A stretch of DNA of 64,000 nucleotides from Bifidobacterium mizhiense (GTDB lineage Bacteria > Actinomycetota > Actinomycetes > Actinomycetales > Bifidobacteriaceae): assembly GCF_020884755.1 (NCBI RefSeq), contig NZ_BPWE01000001.1, positions 186,001 through 250,000 of the forward strand, given 5' to 3'. Positions within the stretch are counted from its first letter, which is position 1. Each line of letters starts with the position of its first letter. Shown piece after piece: positions 1 to 12,937 of this stretch. The notes beneath the pieces were generated by a model. It did no database searches. It was not told where the DNA came from and saw only the letters and a list, made by a program, of their open reading frames with translations. Made by a program: the position numbers and the translations under genes.

Positions 1-1603
1 CCAGGTCGTAGTCGATCAGGATTTCCTCAGACTGTCCGTCCTTCTGGCCATCCTCGTCCTCATCCTCGTCGGCATACTCAGCTTCCAGGCGATCCAGCAG
101 AGGTTCCAGCTCCAGAGCCTCCTGGCTGCGACCAGCCTGCTCAAGGAAGTTCTGCTCGGCCTGCACGGCACGCATTCGGTAGTCGCCGCTGAGCCCGCGG
201 GCCTTGACAAGAGCTTGAACGGTCTCGATGGCCTTGTCCCACAAGCCCAGATCGCCCAGTGCTCCGGCATAAACCAGGAACATCTCCGCCTTGGACTCGC
301 CTTGCAGCTGGCTGCCCTCTTCGGAGGTGGCCTCCTCAATGGCCTTGCGGGGATTGCCCAGGCCACGCTCACAGTCGGCGATGAAGGGCAGGTAATCAGA
401 ATAGCCGTTCATACGGTGTGCGGTGCGGAACTCCTTCAAGGCCAGCTTGTAGTCGCCCTGACGGTAGGCCACCAGGGCCAGAGTCTCACGGGCAAGATCG
501 ATCCGCGAAGCCTGCCGGGCAGCCCACTTGGCGTGGGCTAGAGCACCTTGGGGATCGGTCTCCTCCAGCGCGTAGGCGGCCAGGATGTGCAGACCAATGT
601 TCTCGGCATGCTCCTTGCTCAGTCCGCGCAGGCGTAGGCGATCATCCTTGGAGAGCATGGACCACTCCAGGCCCTTGGGCATCTTGGGCTCGCCAGGCCG
701 ACGATCCGTGTAGGGGTTCTGCGATGGGTAGGAAATGGTCCCGTCTGAGTTGCGGCGACCGCGGTCATAGCCATTCTGGCGGTCACGCTGATAAGTCCCG
801 CGGCGGTCATCACGGCGATAATCTTCACGACGACGGTCATCGCGACCATGCTGGCCCTGGAATCTGTCGCCATGGGAACGGTCGCCCCGATAGCCGCCTT
901 GACGATGGTCGTCACGGGAACGGTCACCATAGGAACGGTTGCCATAGTGACGATCTCCATGTGAACGCTTCTGGCGTGGACGGTCATCACGGGAGCGGTT
1001 GTTCCATGGGCGATCCCCACCAGACCGCTCACCCTGCCTACGATCAAACCTCCGGTCGTCATCCCGACGACGGTTGCCACGGAAGCCCTGACCACGATCA
1101 CGGTCACGGTCATGCCGCTGGTAACCATATCCCGACCGACCGCGGTCGTTGTCGTGGTCACGATGCCCGTATCCACCATGACCGTTGGCATGGAAGTCGC
1201 GACGAGGACGGTCGCCATCCTGCCGACGGCCGTGGTGGTCATCACGCCTGTCAAAATGGCGATCCCGGTCGGAATCCCTACGGAATCCGCCGTGGCCATC
1301 CTGACGATCATGCCTGTATCCACGATTATCGCGATCGAACCGATCGTGTCCGCTTCCGCGGAAGGGCCGCTGTCCATTCCTGCCCTCGGAGCGACGCTCT
1401 TCGCCGCTCTCGCCGTCATGGTTGTGGAAGTTGCCGGAACGGTGACCTCCCGAACGGTAGCCTCCGGAGCGGTATCCGCCCGAATGCGAACCGCCCTTGT
1501 GGAAGCCCGAAGAGCGACGGCCGCCCGACCGGAAGCCTCCTGGGCGCGAACCGCCCCGGCCCCGTCCGCGATCGCCCCGGGAATGATTGTGTTCTTCTGC
1601 CAT
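1..1603 (-). CDS. TPR protein with long Arg/Asp/Gly/His-rich N-terminus (partial)
   Basis: I read an open frame of 534 codons from an ATG at 1603 to the left edge with no stop, so the C-terminus is missing. Upstream, TAAGGAC can serve as ribosome site. Residues 1 to about 300 are low complexity: GGFRSGGR- and HRSGG-type repeats first, then dozens of DRDRG, RRDD and HRD units. From about residue 304 (MPKGLEWSML) the protein becomes an ordinary helical repeat region of TPR type, ending in an acidic DEDEDED tract near the edge. It lies 23 bases after tyrS and is probably cotranscribed with it. A TPR gene downstream of tyrS is a known actinobacterial arrangement. Function is unknown; the RG-rich part resembles RNA-binding or phase-separating tails, which is inference. 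Confidence 0.85.
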   Translation of the reverse strand, partial: MAEEHNHSRGDRGRGRGGSRPGGFRSGGRRSSGFHKGGSHSGGYRSGGYRSGGHRSGNFHNHDGESGEERRSEGRNGQRPFRGSGHDRFDRDNRGYRHDRQDGHGGFRRDSDRDRHFDRRDDHHGRRQDGDRPRRDFHANGHGGYGHRDHDNDRGRSGYGYQRHDRDRDRGQGFRGNRRRDDDRRFDRRQGERSGGDRPWNNRSRDDRPRQKRSHGDRHYGNRSYGDRSRDDHRQGGYRGDRSHGDRFQGQHGRDDRRREDYRRDDRRGTYQRDRQNGYDRGRRNSDGTISYPSQNPYTDRRPGEPKMPKGLEWSMLSKDDRLRLRGLSKEHAENIGLHILAAYALEETDPQGALAHAKWAARQASRIDLARETLALVAYRQGDYKLALKEFRTAHRMNGYSDYLPFIADCERGLGNPRKAIEEATSEEGSQLQGESKAEMFLVYAGALGDLGLWDKAIETVQALVKARGLSGDYRMRAVQAEQNFLEQAGRSQEALELEPLLDRLEAEYADEDEDEDGQKDGQSEEILIDYDL

Positions 1604-1626
1604 CAGTGTCCTTAATTCCTACGTTC

Positions 1627-2958
1627 CTACTTGCCGGCCCGACGCTCAAGTGCGCCCAGGGCCTTCTTTCCTCTGCGAACCAGGGCGAAGCGCCCATGCA
1701 GAAAGTCCTTGTTCTCCAAAACCTGATCCGGATCCTCGACCCGCTGGTTATTCAGGTAGAAACCGCCCGATGCCACAGTCTTGCGCGCCTCGGAGACCGA
1801 ACGGAAGAGTCCGGCCGCAACACCGGCTTCCACCAGACGCTGGCCCTCGCTGGCTGCGGGCAGAGCTCGCCCGCCTTGTCCATCATCGACCTTGAGGCCG
1901 TCGAGTGCGGAATCCAGCACATCCTCGTCCAGCTCCTCCAGGGTCTTGCCACGACCGAAGAGGGCACCCGAGGCATCGATGGCCCCTTGGGCGGCATGCT
2001 CGCCGTGCACATATGAGGTCACCTGCCAGGCCAGAACCTTCTGGGCCTCGCGCGCGCCCGGATCCTGGGCGGTCCTCTCCTCCAGACGCTCGATCTCGGC
2101 CTTGGGCAGGAAGGTGAAGGTCTTCAGCAGCTTGACCACCTGGTCGTCGGGCTGGTTGAACCAGAACTGGTAGAAGCGGTAGGGGCTGAACATGGTGGGA
2201 TCCAGCCAGACCGCGTTGCCCTCGGACTTGCCGAACTTCTTGCCCTGGGAGTCGGTGATCAATGGGCTGGTCATCACGTTGACGGAGGCATTGCGCACCT
2301 TGCGGATCAGGTCCAGGCCGCTGGTCAGGTTCCCCCACTGGTCGCTGCCGCCCAGCTGCAGACTGCATCCGTAGCGGTCGAAGAGCTCCAGGAAGTCGTT
2401 GCCCTGAAGCACCTGGTAGCTGAACTCGGTAAAGGAGATGCCCTCGTCGGAGTCCAGACGGCGGGCCACCGTGTCCTTGGCCAGCATGGTGCCCATGCGG
2501 AAGTTCTTGCCCACATCGCGCAGGAAGTCGATGGTGCTCATAGAGCCGGTCCACTCATAATTATTGACGAATCGGACGGGATTCTCACCTTTGGTGTCCA
2601 GGAAGCGCCCGATCTGGCCACGCAGGCGCTCGGTCCACTCGGCCACGGTCTGCTTGGGGTTCAGGGTGCGCTCCCCCGACTGCCGAGGGTCGCCGATCAG
2701 CCCGGTGGCCCCGCCCACAACGGCGATTGGATGCAGACCGGCCGCCTGCAGGTGGCGCATGTTGAGCAGCTGGACCAGATTGCCCACGTGCAGTGAGGGG
2801 GCCGTGGGGTCGAATCCGCAATAATAGGTCACCGAGGGGTCGGCCAGCACCTTCCTGAGCTCGGACTCGTCCGTGCACTGGGCAATGAGACCGCGCCACT
2901 TGAGTTCGTCGAAAAGCGAGTCGAAACCCGCCTGCCTGAAATCGGTGACCTGCGACAT
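1627..2958 (-). CDS. tyrS: Tyrosyl-tRNA synthetase
   Basis: Charges tRNA-Tyr with tyrosine in the cytoplasm. The 443-residue protein has the class I HIGH-type motif (LHVGN within [12 protein letters not shown]), the tyrosine-site region GGSDQWGN, and a KMSKS-type loop KFGKS. A C-terminal S4 RNA-binding domain ends the protein. Length is normal for the bacterial TyrS type with an S4 domain. The start at 2958 begins [12 protein letters not shown] and has GGGAG nine bases upstream. I found no T-box leader in the 248 bases upstream. The TPR gene follows 23 bases downstream. Confidence 0.97.
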   Translation of the reverse strand: MSQVTDFRQAGFDSLFDELKWRGLIAQCTDESELRKVLADPSVTYYCGFDPTAPSLHVGNLVQLLNMRHLQAAGLHPIAVVGGATGLIGDPRQSGERTLNPKQTVAEWTERLRGQIGRFLDTKGENPVRFVNNYEWTGSMSTIDFLRDVGKNFRMGTMLAKDTVARRLDSDEGISFTEFSYQVLQGNDFLELFDRYGCSLQLGGSDQWGNLTSGLDLIRKVRNASVNVMTSPLITDSQGKKFGKSEGNAVWLDPTMFSPYRFYQFWFNQPDDQVVKLLKTFTFLPKAEIERLEERTAQDPGAREAQKVLAWQVTSYVHGEHAAQGAIDASGALFGRGKTLEELDEDVLDSALDGLKVDDGQGGRALPAASEGQRLVEAGVAAGLFRSVSEARKTVASGGFYLNNQRVEDPDQVLENKDFLHGRFALVRRGKKALGALERRAGK

Positions 2959-3206
2959 GAGAGGCTACTCCCTATCGAAAATTTGATGAATGTATGCTAA
3001 ACCCTACTATTCTTGCAACAGATACCGACACGGCAGGGCTCTGGATCGCCGCAGACAAGACCGCACCAAGCCGGAATTCCCGAGGAATGAAGCTGGGTTG
3101 ATTATTCATTGCGGATCAGCCGCTGTCGATTGACTCTTGACCGCCGACTATTGACCTATGGCAGGGCGACCAGAAGGAACCTTTCAGCGTAATCGCTGCA
3201 TTCAAG

Positions 3207-3938
3207 TCAGGAATGCACAGACACAGACAACTGATCGATCAAGTCTTGGGGAATGTGGTCGACCACGCAGGCGGCCATGCGCCGATATCCTTCAACCCCC
3301 GGATGGAAGTGATCGATGCCCCAGAAATCGGGTCGGTCAGTGCCAACGTCGTCGCGGGTGGCATCCACGAAAGGCACCGAGGCCTCTTGGCAGACCCGAC
3401 GGCTGGTCTGCGTCTGGCGGGCTATCCTACGCTCCACCTCGGCCCTGAGCGCCCGACCCAGGGCAGGATCCCGATAGAGCTGACCGGAGCTGAGGACCAG
3501 CACCTGGCGGCCCTTGTCTTTAGCCAGATCGATGCTGGCTGCCAGGTCATCCCGCCACTGCTCATCGGTGCGGTTGGCCATGATGTCGTTTGATCCTGCA
3601 CACAGAACCAGCAGATCAGGATGGTCCTGCAGAGCGGGCAGGAACCGGTAACGCACCCTGCGGATGGTGGCCCCCAACCGACCCTGGGTCGACCAGGGTA
3701 CCGGACGCCCCAGCCGGGTGGCAAGGCAGGCGGCTATGTCAGGGACGAAGCCCTGGCTCTGGTCCTTCACCCCGCAGCCGACCGCCATGGAGTCGCCCAC
3801 CACCAGCATGGTCAGCGGCTCCAGGTCGCGGCCTTGTTCCGGTGGCGAGCACAGCCCTTGGCGTGAGCCGGGTGGCTCCTTGGCCAGAGTGATGTGCTGC
3901 TTGGCCCACCAGGCCTGGACCAGTGCCACCGGATTCAT
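3207..3938 (-). CDS. SGNH/GDSL-family hydrolase
   Basis: Predicted esterase/lipase-type serine hydrolase. The family blocks are all visible: GDS in LVVGDSMAVG with the nucleophile Ser, an Asn block in AGSNDI, and DHFHP near the C-terminus giving the Asp-His pair. No signal peptide or membrane segment is seen, so a cytoplasmic enzyme is likely. I chose the ATG at 3938 (MNPVALVQAWW), which has AAAGG upstream. An alternative GTG at 4034 overlaps the argH stop as GTGA and would add 32 basic, poorly structured residues. It is the last gene of the arginine run. The substrate is unknown; nothing in the sequence links it to arginine chemistry. Confidence 0.85.
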   Translation of the reverse strand: MNPVALVQAWWAKQHITLAKEPPGSRQGLCSPPEQGRDLEPLTMLVVGDSMAVGCGVKDQSQGFVPDIAACLATRLGRPVPWSTQGRLGATIRRVRYRFLPALQDHPDLLVLCAGSNDIMANRTDEQWRDDLAASIDLAKDKGRQVLVLSSGQLYRDPALGRALRAEVERRIARQTQTSRRVCQEASVPFVDATRDDVGTDRPDFWGIDHFHPGVEGYRRMAACVVDHIPQDLIDQLSVSVHS

Positions 3939-4030
3939 GTTCGCCGCCGCCTTTCGCTCTTTGCCCTCCCTCTTGGGGATTGCCGTTGGGCATTCTAACG
4001 CGGCCACCGGCCTGACGGAAACCGGAAAGT

Positions 4031-6729
<2,699 letters not shown>

Positions 6730-6788
6730 GGCGATCCTCTTTCCTTGTAATTTCACACTTGTCAGTATTCAGTTCGTGCTTCCGGCGA

Positions 6789-7325
6789 TCATCGGGCCTT
6801 GACATCCTCCTGGCCGGAAACGATGGTCATGAGCCAGTCGGCCCGGGATGAAGCCGATTCATCGTCTGCAGCGATGATCAGAATCGTGTCGTCCCCGGCT
6901 ATGGTGCCCAGGATTCCATTGATGGGCTGGCGGTCCAGGGCGGAAGCTGCATACTGGGCGGCACCGGCCGGGGTTCTGACCACCAGCAGGTTGCGGGCCC
7001 GGGCCACCGAAGTGATCAGCCCGGTCAGAATCTTGGCCAGGTAGGCATCGGTCTTGTTCTCCCCCTCGACCTCAGGCCCCTCGGCGGCAGCGGCCTCCAT
7101 GGCCTGCTGGTCGGTGGTGGCGGGAATCCAGTAGGCCATGCTGCCGTCTGCATACCGCAGCTTGGTGGCATGCAGGTCGTCCAGGTCCCGGCTCAGGGTG
7201 GCCTGGGTCACCTCGATGCCTTGCTCAGCCAGCAGGGCCGACAGCTGCTGCTGGGAGTTGACCCGATGTCGGTTCAGGGCCTGACGGATGGCATCCAGCC
7301 GGGCCACCTTGGTCGTCGGACGCAT
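6789..7325 (-). CDS. argR: Arginine repressor ArgR
   Basis: Arginine-dependent transcription regulator of the arginine genes. The N-terminal winged helix region contains the family pattern ATLSRDLDDL. The C-terminal oligomerisation and arginine-binding domain contains GTIAGDDTILI, where the GTIAGDDT-type motif contacts arginine in known ArgR proteins. The ATG at 7325 overlaps the argF stop as TGATG and has a G-rich ribosome site; a GTG two codons earlier is possible. Being encoded inside the operon it likely controls, it is expected to autoregulate through the operator before argC. Confidence 0.95.
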   Translation of the reverse strand: MRPTTKVARLDAIRQALNRHRVNSQQQLSALLAEQGIEVTQATLSRDLDDLHATKLRYADGSMAYWIPATTDQQAMEAAAAEGPEVEGENKTDAYLAKILTGLITSVARARNLLVVRTPAGAAQYAASALDRQPINGILGTIAGDDTILIIAADDESASSRADWLMTIVSGQEDVKAR

Positions 7326-8299
7326 CAGCACACCCCCTGCAGGAGTGATTCGTCACCCCGGGAGCGAGCCACCAGCCAGGTCATCAGGGCCTTCTGCGCA
7401 TGCAGTCGGTTTTCCGCCTCATCCCAGACCACGGACTGGGGGCCGTCGATGACCTCAGCCGTCACCTCCCGGCCCCTATAGGCGGGCAGGCAGTGCTGGA
7501 AGAGGGCATCCGGGCGGGCATGGGCCATAAGCTGGGCGTTGACCTGATAGGGCAGGAAGGGATGGGAGCGGATGGCGTACTGGTCCTCCTCGCCCATGGA
7601 GACCCAGGTGTCGGTGAAGACGCAGTCGGCGTCCTCCACGGCCTGGACCGGATCCATGGTGATCAGAATGGATCCTCCGTTTTCAGCGGCCAGTGTCCGC
7701 GCCTGTTCCACCAGGTTTGGATCGGGCAGGAAGCCGTTGGGTCCGGCAATCCGCACGTTCATACCGGCTACTGCCCCGGCCAGCAGATAGGAGTTGGCCA
7801 TGTTGTTGGCTGCATCACCCAGGTAGGCGATGGTCATGCCGGCCAGGGCGTCGACCCCGCCCCGGTGCTGTGCCAGGGTCAGGAAGTCGGCCAGAACCTG
7901 GCAGGGATGGAAGGAATCGGTCAGCGCGTTGATGACAGGCACGGTGGCATGTGCAGCCATGGTCTCCACCCGATCCTGGCCAAAGGTTCGCCAGACTATG
8001 GTGGACGTCATCCGTGTCAGTACGTTGGAGGTGTCCGCCACGGGCTCGCCACGGCCCAGCTGCGAGCCAGAGCTATCGATGACCATGGGATAGCCGCCCA
8101 GCTGGGCCACGCCTACGCAGAAGCTTGTCCTGGTGCGCGTGCTGGGCTTGTCGAAGATGATGGCCACGGCCTGAGGCCCCTGATAGGGCTGAGATAAATA
8201 GGGATTTGCCCTGAAAGCCATGCCCAGTCGAAGGACCTCCAACTGCTCCTCGTGGTTGAGGTCGTCGTCACGCAGCATGTGCCGCAAACCTTTGTTCAT
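7325..8299 (-). CDS. argF: Ornithine carbamoyltransferase
   Basis: Makes citrulline from ornithine and carbamoyl phosphate. The carbamoyl-phosphate loop STRTRTSF, the FHPCQVLAD block and the HCLPA motif of ornithine carbamoyltransferases are all present. I chose ATG 8299 (MNKGLRHMLRDDDL) because AAAGGCAG sits just upstream and the homologous region starts here. The frame opens at a GTG at 8350 that overlaps the argD stop as GTGA and would add 17 residues. Biosynthetic rather than arginine-deiminase context, given its place in the operon. Confidence 0.94.
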   Translation of the reverse strand: MNKGLRHMLRDDDLNHEEQLEVLRLGMAFRANPYLSQPYQGPQAVAIIFDKPSTRTRTSFCVGVAQLGGYPMVIDSSGSQLGRGEPVADTSNVLTRMTSTIVWRTFGQDRVETMAAHATVPVINALTDSFHPCQVLADFLTLAQHRGGVDALAGMTIAYLGDAANNMANSYLLAGAVAGMNVRIAGPNGFLPDPNLVEQARTLAAENGGSILITMDPVQAVEDADCVFTDTWVSMGEEDQYAIRSHPFLPYQVNAQLMAHARPDALFQHCLPAYRGREVTAEVIDGPQSVVWDEAENRLHAQKALMTWLVARSRGDESLLQGVC

Positions 8300-8346
8300 C
8301 TCTGCCTTTCTATCGCTATGATTATGCACGTCATTGATGGCTGATC

Positions 8347-9642
8347 TCACTGATCATCCTGCCGCAAGCCCTTGTCCGCGAGACTGGCCGGAGCCTTGGA
8401 CAGGATATCCACGGCCAAGTCGATCTGATCGGCCTGGATGATCAGGGGCGGGGCCAGACGCAGGGCATCGGGGGCCACTGCGTTGACGATCAGCCCATGA
8501 TCCAGGGCCCAGGAGGCCAGATCCCCGGCACAGGGAGCGCTCAGCTGGACCGCATCCAGCAGTCCCCTGCCTCTGACCTGAGTATAGAGGGGATTGCCGC
8601 AATCGGTAAGGCCGGCGCGGAGCCTCTCGCCCATCTGCCGCGCCCGCTCCAACAGGCCCTCCTGCTGGATGGTATCCAAGGTGGTCAGCGCCAGAGCCGA
8701 TCCCAGAGGATTGCCGCCGAAGGTGGATCCGTGCATGCCCGGGGTCAGCAGACCTGACGGCCCAGGTCCGAAGGTGATCATCCCGCCCATGGGGAATCCG
8801 CCTGCCACCCCCTTGGCGAAGGTGAGCACGTCCGGACAGGCTCCTCCGGACAGGCTCTGATCCTGGAAGGCGAACCAGTGGCCGGTCCTGCCCATGCCGG
8901 TTTGCACCTCGTCCAGAATCATCAGGGCTCCATGCTGGCTACAGAGCTCACGCACCTGCCGAACGTAGTCAGGATTCAGCGGCAGCACTCCGGCCTCTCC
9001 CTGGATAAGCTCCAGAATGACGGCAGCCACCGGCTCTCCCGAAGTCTCCCCCTGTGCGAAGGCCTCTTCTATAGCCTCGCCGTCTTCTGCCGGCAGGAAG
9101 CCCATACCCGGGACCAGGGGCTGGAAGGGCTCACGGATGGCCGGCTTCCATGTCAGGCTCAAGGAGCCCATGCTGCGGCCGTGGAAACTATGGGTCAGAG
9201 CCAGGATCCGACCGGGATGCCCGCCCATGCGAGCGCCATGCAACCGAGCAAGCTTGATGGCCGCCTCATTGGCCTCGGTTCCCGAGTTGGCGAAGAAGAC
9301 GCGTGATCCCTCCGGTGCCTGAGCCAGGTCCAGCAGCCGTTCGGCCAGCTCGATCTGAGGCTGGGAGGCGAAGAAGTTGCTGATGTGGGCCATCTTCCCG
9401 GCCTGCTCAGCCAGTGCCTTGTTCCAGGCAGGATGGGCGTAACCGAGAGCATTGACCGCGATTCCGGCCATCATGTCCAGATACCGGTTGCCGTCCAGGT
9501 CCCAGATCCAGGCCCCTCGACCATGATCCATGACCCTGCCCGGCCGACCGAAGACCTGCACGTGGACGCGGTCATAGCGGTCTGCCCATTGACTGCTCTG
9601 CGGCCCCTCGGGAGTCCTCATAGGTGCATCAGCCTTCGTCAT
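8347..9642 (-). CDS. argD: Acetylornithine aminotransferase
   Basis: Class III PLP aminotransferase that converts N-acetylglutamate semialdehyde to N-acetylornithine. Visible blocks are [18 protein letters not shown] for cofactor binding, [14 protein letters not shown], and [13 protein letters not shown] with the Schiff-base lysine. The ATG at 9642 has GAGGAG immediately upstream and overlaps the argB 3' end by 14 bases. Such enzymes often also act on succinyl-diaminopimelate; the sequence does not decide this. Confidence 0.95.
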   Translation of the reverse strand: MTKADAPMRTPEGPQSSQWADRYDRVHVQVFGRPGRVMDHGRGAWIWDLDGNRYLDMMAGIAVNALGYAHPAWNKALAEQAGKMAHISNFFASQPQIELAERLLDLAQAPEGSRVFFANSGTEANEAAIKLARLHGARMGGHPGRILALTHSFHGRSMGSLSLTWKPAIREPFQPLVPGMGFLPAEDGEAIEEAFAQGETSGEPVAAVILELIQGEAGVLPLNPDYVRQVRELCSQHGALMILDEVQTGMGRTGHWFAFQDQSLSGGACPDVLTFAKGVAGGFPMGGMITFGPGPSGLLTPGMHGSTFGGNPLGSALALTTLDTIQQEGLLERARQMGERLRAGLTDCGNPLYTQVRGRGLLDAVQLSAPCAGDLASWALDHGLIVNAVAPDALRLAPPLIIQADQIDLAVDILSKAPASLADKGLRQDDQ

Positions 9643-10576
9643 GGCTCCTCCTCATGATCATGTCCTTGCCCGGCACGACCACCGTGCCGATGCCGTTGCG
9701 GGTGAATATCTCGTTGAGCATGGAATGCGGTCGCCGTCCGTCAATGACGTGGGCCTCGCCCACCCCGGAACGCACGGCCTGCAGGCAGGCCTCCATCTTG
9801 GGACGCATCCCCTCATGCATGTCCTCCAACATATCCTCCAGCCGGTCTACCCCGATGCTGGAGACCAGGGAGTCGGCCTGGGGCCAGTTGGCGTACAGTC
9901 CCTCCACATCGGTGAGGATGACCAGTTTCCGGGCCCCCAAAGCTACTGCCAGAGCCGAAGCGGCCGCATCGGCATTCACATTGAGCACCTGGGTGGGATC
10001 CTGCTCGTCAGGAGCCACAGAGGAGACGACGGGAATTCGCCCGGCATCGATCAGATCCTCGACGGCCGAGGCATCCACGCCCACGACCTCGCCCACCAGG
10101 CCCAAATCAACCGGCTTGCCATCCGCCATACCGGTACGACGAGCCGCACTGAACAGGCCAGCATCCTCACCTGACAGGCCTACAGCCATGGGACCGTGGG
10201 CATTGATGGCCCCGACCAGATCCCTGCCCACCTGTCCGGTCAGCACCATGCGAACCACTTTCATGGTCTCCGGTGTGGTCACCCGTAGGCCGCCGCGGAA
10301 GACCGAGGGGATGCCCAGGGCCTGGAGCATGCTGGAGATTTGCGGGCCACCGCCGTGCACCACCACCGGATGCATGCCCACCTGCCTCAGGAAGACCATG
10401 TCCTGGGCAAAGCACTGCCGCAGATGGTCGTCCACCATGGCATGGCCACCGTATTTGACTACGATCCGCTGGCCGGCGAACTCCTCCAGCCAGGGCAGGG
10501 CCTCGATGAGCACCTGGGCCTTGCGGGCGTCATCCAAGGCTTTTTCAGCTTCGGCTTCCTGCTCGTCATCCGCCAT
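9629..10576 (-). CDS. argB: Acetylglutamate kinase
   Basis: Phosphorylates N-acetylglutamate, usually the arginine-sensitive step. Amino-acid-kinase motifs are VKYGGHAM and VVHGGGPQI for the phosphate-binding glycines, NVNADAAAS, and [13 protein letters not shown] chose ATG 10576 ([12 protein letters not shown]) because AAGGAAGGGG precedes it; this gives 315 residues, normal for the family. The frame also opens at 10648. The acidic N-terminal stretch before [11 protein letters not shown] corresponds to the extra helix found in arginine-inhibited forms, so feedback inhibition is plausible. Confidence 0.95.
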   Translation of the reverse strand: MADDEQEAEAEKALDDARKAQVLIEALPWLEEFAGQRIVVKYGGHAMVDDHLRQCFAQDMVFLRQVGMHPVVVHGGGPQISSMLQALGIPSVFRGGLRVTTPETMKVVRMVLTGQVGRDLVGAINAHGPMAVGLSGEDAGLFSAARRTGMADGKPVDLGLVGEVVGVDASAVEDLIDAGRIPVVSSVAPDEQDPTQVLNVNADAAASALAVALGARKLVILTDVEGLYANWPQADSLVSSIGVDRLEDMLEDMHEGMRPKMEACLQAVRSGVGEAHVIDGRRPHSMLNEIFTRNGIGTVVVPGKDMIMRRSHDEG

Positions 10577-10647
10577 CCTCTTCCCCTTCCTTATGACCAT
10601 CTTCCGATTGCTGCAGCTCTTGGCAGCGCGCCTGATCGGGCTTCCCA

Positions 10648-11817
10648 TCAGGTGTGGTAGTCGGCATTGATGGTCACGTATTCGTGGGTCAGATCATCGG
10701 TCCATACCGTGGCCTGGCTGTCACCCTGACCAAGGTCGATGTCGATATGGACCTCGGGCACATGCAGGTCGACCAGCTCCGGATCCTGGCCGGGACGACC
10801 TCCCTGGCAGACCTTGATGCCGTTGAAGCTGACATCCACATGGGCCGGGTCATAGGCCGCCGTTGCAACCGGCACAGTGCCCAGGGAGGACACCACTCGG
10901 CCCCAGTTGGGATCCTCGCCGGCCACCGCGCACTTGAGCAGTGTTGAGCCGGAGACCGCCCGGGCGCAGGCAAGGGCTGCATCCTCACTCTCGGCACCAT
11001 CCACCTGAATACGGATCCGATGCCTACAGCCTTCGCCGTCGGCCACAATCCGATGAGCCAGGTCCGTGCAGGCCTGACCCAGCTTCTCCTGGAACTGGTC
11101 GGGATCAGGCCGTACTCCTGAGGCCCCGGAGGCCATCAGCAGGACGGTGTCATTGGTGGACATGCACCCGTCCACGTCGATCCGGTTGAAACTGAGCCGG
11201 CAGGCCTCTGACAGGGCTTGACGTGCCTGTTCCGGCTCCAGAATGGCATCCGTGGTGATGACACAGATCATAGTGGCCAACTGCGGGGCGATCATCCCGG
11301 AACCCTTGACCATGCCGCCCAGCCGCCAGCCGGATCCGTCCACAGCCACGGTCTTGGTGCAGGTGTCAGTGGTCAATATGGCCTTGGCGGCCTCTTCGCC
11401 GGCTTCCTGACTGGCCGACATCTCCTGGGCAGCCTGGTCGATGCCAGTCAATATGGAGTCCAGATGCAGCAGATGGCCGATGATCCCGGTGGAGCAGACA
11501 GCAACCCGCTTGGCCGGCAGGCCCAGTTGCTTTCCTGTCCGCTCGGCCATGGCCCTGGCCTGGTTCAGGCCCTCCGGACCCGTGCAGGCGTTGGCATTGC
11601 CGGAGTTGACGACCACGGCTCCGGCATGGCCTTCTTCAAGGATTCGGCTGGTCCAGATGACCGGAGCGGCCCGGAAACGATTGGGGGTAAAGACCCCAAC
11701 AGCCGTGTCCATGGGTCCGCTGTTGACGACCAAGGCCAGGTTTCGGCGCTGTGAACCTCCCGGACGATGGGCGATGGCGGTGCCGGTCCGGAAGCCTGCA
11801 GGGTAGGTGATGCTCAT
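10648..11817 (-). CDS. argJ: Bifunctional ornithine acetyltransferase / N-acetylglutamate synthase
   Basis: Transfers acetyl from N-acetylornithine back to glutamate, so the pathway recycles acetyl groups and no argE-type deacetylase is needed. The autoproteolysis site is visible as [13 protein letters not shown], with cleavage expected before Thr182. That splits the precursor into alpha and beta chains. The C-terminal active region (GEDPNWGR) is intact. The ATG at 11817 overlaps the argC stop as ATGA. Length 389 is normal. Whether it is mono- or bifunctional cannot be settled from sequence alone. Confidence 0.95.
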   Translation of the reverse strand: MSITYPAGFRTGTAIAHRPGGSQRRNLALVVNSGPMDTAVGVFTPNRFRAAPVIWTSRILEEGHAGAVVVNSGNANACTGPEGLNQARAMAERTGKQLGLPAKRVAVCSTGIIGHLLHLDSILTGIDQAAQEMSASQEAGEEAAKAILTTDTCTKTVAVDGSGWRLGGMVKGSGMIAPQLATMICVITTDAILEPEQARQALSEACRLSFNRIDVDGCMSTNDTVLLMASGASGVRPDPDQFQEKLGQACTDLAHRIVADGEGCRHRIRIQVDGAESEDAALACARAVSGSTLLKCAVAGEDPNWGRVVSSLGTVPVATAAYDPAHVDVSFNGIKVCQGGRPGQDPELVDLHVPEVHIDIDLGQGDSQATVWTDDLTHEYVTINADYHT

Positions 11818-12908
11818 GGTGCCACTCCTATGGTTGTCAATCCGGTCTCCTCAGGCAGGCCCAGGGCCAGATTTACGGCCTGGAGGGCCTGGCCTGCGGT
11901 GCCCCGGGTCAGGTTGTCGATGGCGGCGAATGCGTAGAGGCGGTCGGCGCGCTGGTCCACAGCGACCTGGACCTGAGCCCGGTTGGAGCCGTACACGTCG
12001 GCCGTGGAGGGAAGCCTGCCCTCGGGGAGCAGATCGACGAACTGCTCCTGGGCATAGGTCTCTTCCCAGACGGCACGAATATCAGCCATCCCCATGCCCC
12101 GTCCACGCTCGCTCAGCTTGGCCGAGACCACAGCCAGAATCCCCCTTGACATGGGGACCAGTATGGGGGTCAGCCCCAAACGGATGGGCTGTTTCCCAAG
12201 ACCTCCGAGGTTCGGATCCGCCGCTGCGGCCTTGCGCAGGTTCTGCAGAATCTCAGGGATATGCCGGTGGGTGCCTCCGACCGAGTAGGGATGGGCTGAA
12301 TTGATGGCCTGGGCTGCCAGCAGATCCATTCTGCCGCTTGAGCGTCCGGCACCCGAGTAACCGACAGCAAGGTCAGCCACCAGATCATCGGTCTGCACCA
12401 GTCCGGCGGCCAGGGCAGGCTGGAAGGCCAGAGTGACTGCCGTGACATTGCAGCCGGGACCAGCGATCCGCCGGGTCTGCCCAAGCAACTGACGCTGACG
12501 ACTGCCACCCGGATTGAGCAGCTCAGGCATCCCATAGGTCCATGGACTTGAGAAAGATCCGCCGTAGTAGTCTTGCCAGTCCTCCGGATCCTCCAGCCGG
12601 TGATCAGCGCCCAGGTCGACCATCAGCGATTGCGGATCCAGCTGCTCGGCCAAGGGACCCGAAGCCCCGTGGGGCAGGGCCAGAACCACCAGATCATGGC
12701 CGGCCAAGATCTCCGGCTTCGTATCCTGAATCCGCAGCGAGGCCAGCGACTCCGGAAGGTTGGGCGAGAACTCCCCCAACAGTCGACCAGCGGAGCCGTG
12801 ACCGGTGACCGTGCATACCTGAAAGGCTGGATGCGCTGCCAATAGACGGATCATTTCCGAGCCGGCATACCCCGAAGCTCCCGCTACAGCCACCGTGTAT
12901 TGCCGCAT
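11814..12908 (-). CDS. argC: N-acetyl-gamma-glutamyl-phosphate reductase
   Basis: NADPH-dependent reduction of acetylglutamyl phosphate to the semialdehyde. The N-terminal Rossmann motif AGASGYAGSE and the catalytic cysteine in GPGCNVTA are clear. I chose ATG 12908 (MRQYTVAVAGASG) because GGGAG lies six bases upstream; the frame extends to 12923. It is the first gene of the arginine operon and lies directly behind the tandem ArgR-type boxes at 12936-12969. Confidence 0.96.
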   Translation of the reverse strand: MRQYTVAVAGASGYAGSEMIRLLAAHPAFQVCTVTGHGSAGRLLGEFSPNLPESLASLRIQDTKPEILAGHDLVVLALPHGASGPLAEQLDPQSLMVDLGADHRLEDPEDWQDYYGGSFSSPWTYGMPELLNPGGSRQRQLLGQTRRIAGPGCNVTAVTLAFQPALAAGLVQTDDLVADLAVGYSGAGRSSGRMDLLAAQAINSAHPYSVGGTHRHIPEILQNLRKAAAADPNLGGLGKQPIRLGLTPILVPMSRGILAVVSAKLSERGRGMGMADIRAVWEETYAQEQFVDLLPEGRLPSTADVYGSNRAQVQVAVDQRADRLYAFAAIDNLTRGTAGQALQAVNLALGLPEETGLTTIGVAP

Positions 12909-12931
12909 GAGTGCTCCCTTCATCGGGCACC

Positions 12932-12937
12932 ATCATA
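12932..12937 (-). promoter_or_regulatory. Candidate -10 hexamer for argC operon
   Basis: Reading the minus strand, TATGAT lies just downstream of and partly inside the proximal ArgR-type box. No good -35 hexamer is visible at 16-18 bases. If this is the -10, bound ArgR would block polymerase directly. Confidence 0.35.

Noticed and set aside
619-1419. 266-codon minus-strand frame rich in Thr, Val and Met
   Set aside because: It overlaps the same strand in a different frame from the open 534-codon TPR gene and shows only low-complexity shift artefacts.
418-2016. 532-codon plus-strand frame rich in His, Asp and Gly
   Set aside because: It is antisense to the RG-rich TPR gene and then to tyrS. 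The codon pattern is a mirror of the DRDRG repeats, and tyrS on the other strand is certain.
2959-3206. T-box or other leader before tyrS
   Set aside because: No T-box sequence (AGGGTGG-type), no long specifier stem and no terminator could be found; nothing else was recognised in the gap apart from short chance stems.
6730-6788. Possible ArgR box between argR and argG
   Set aside because: Only a single ATTCA-like half site could be placed; the pattern TGNAT-N4-ATNCA does not fit on either strand.
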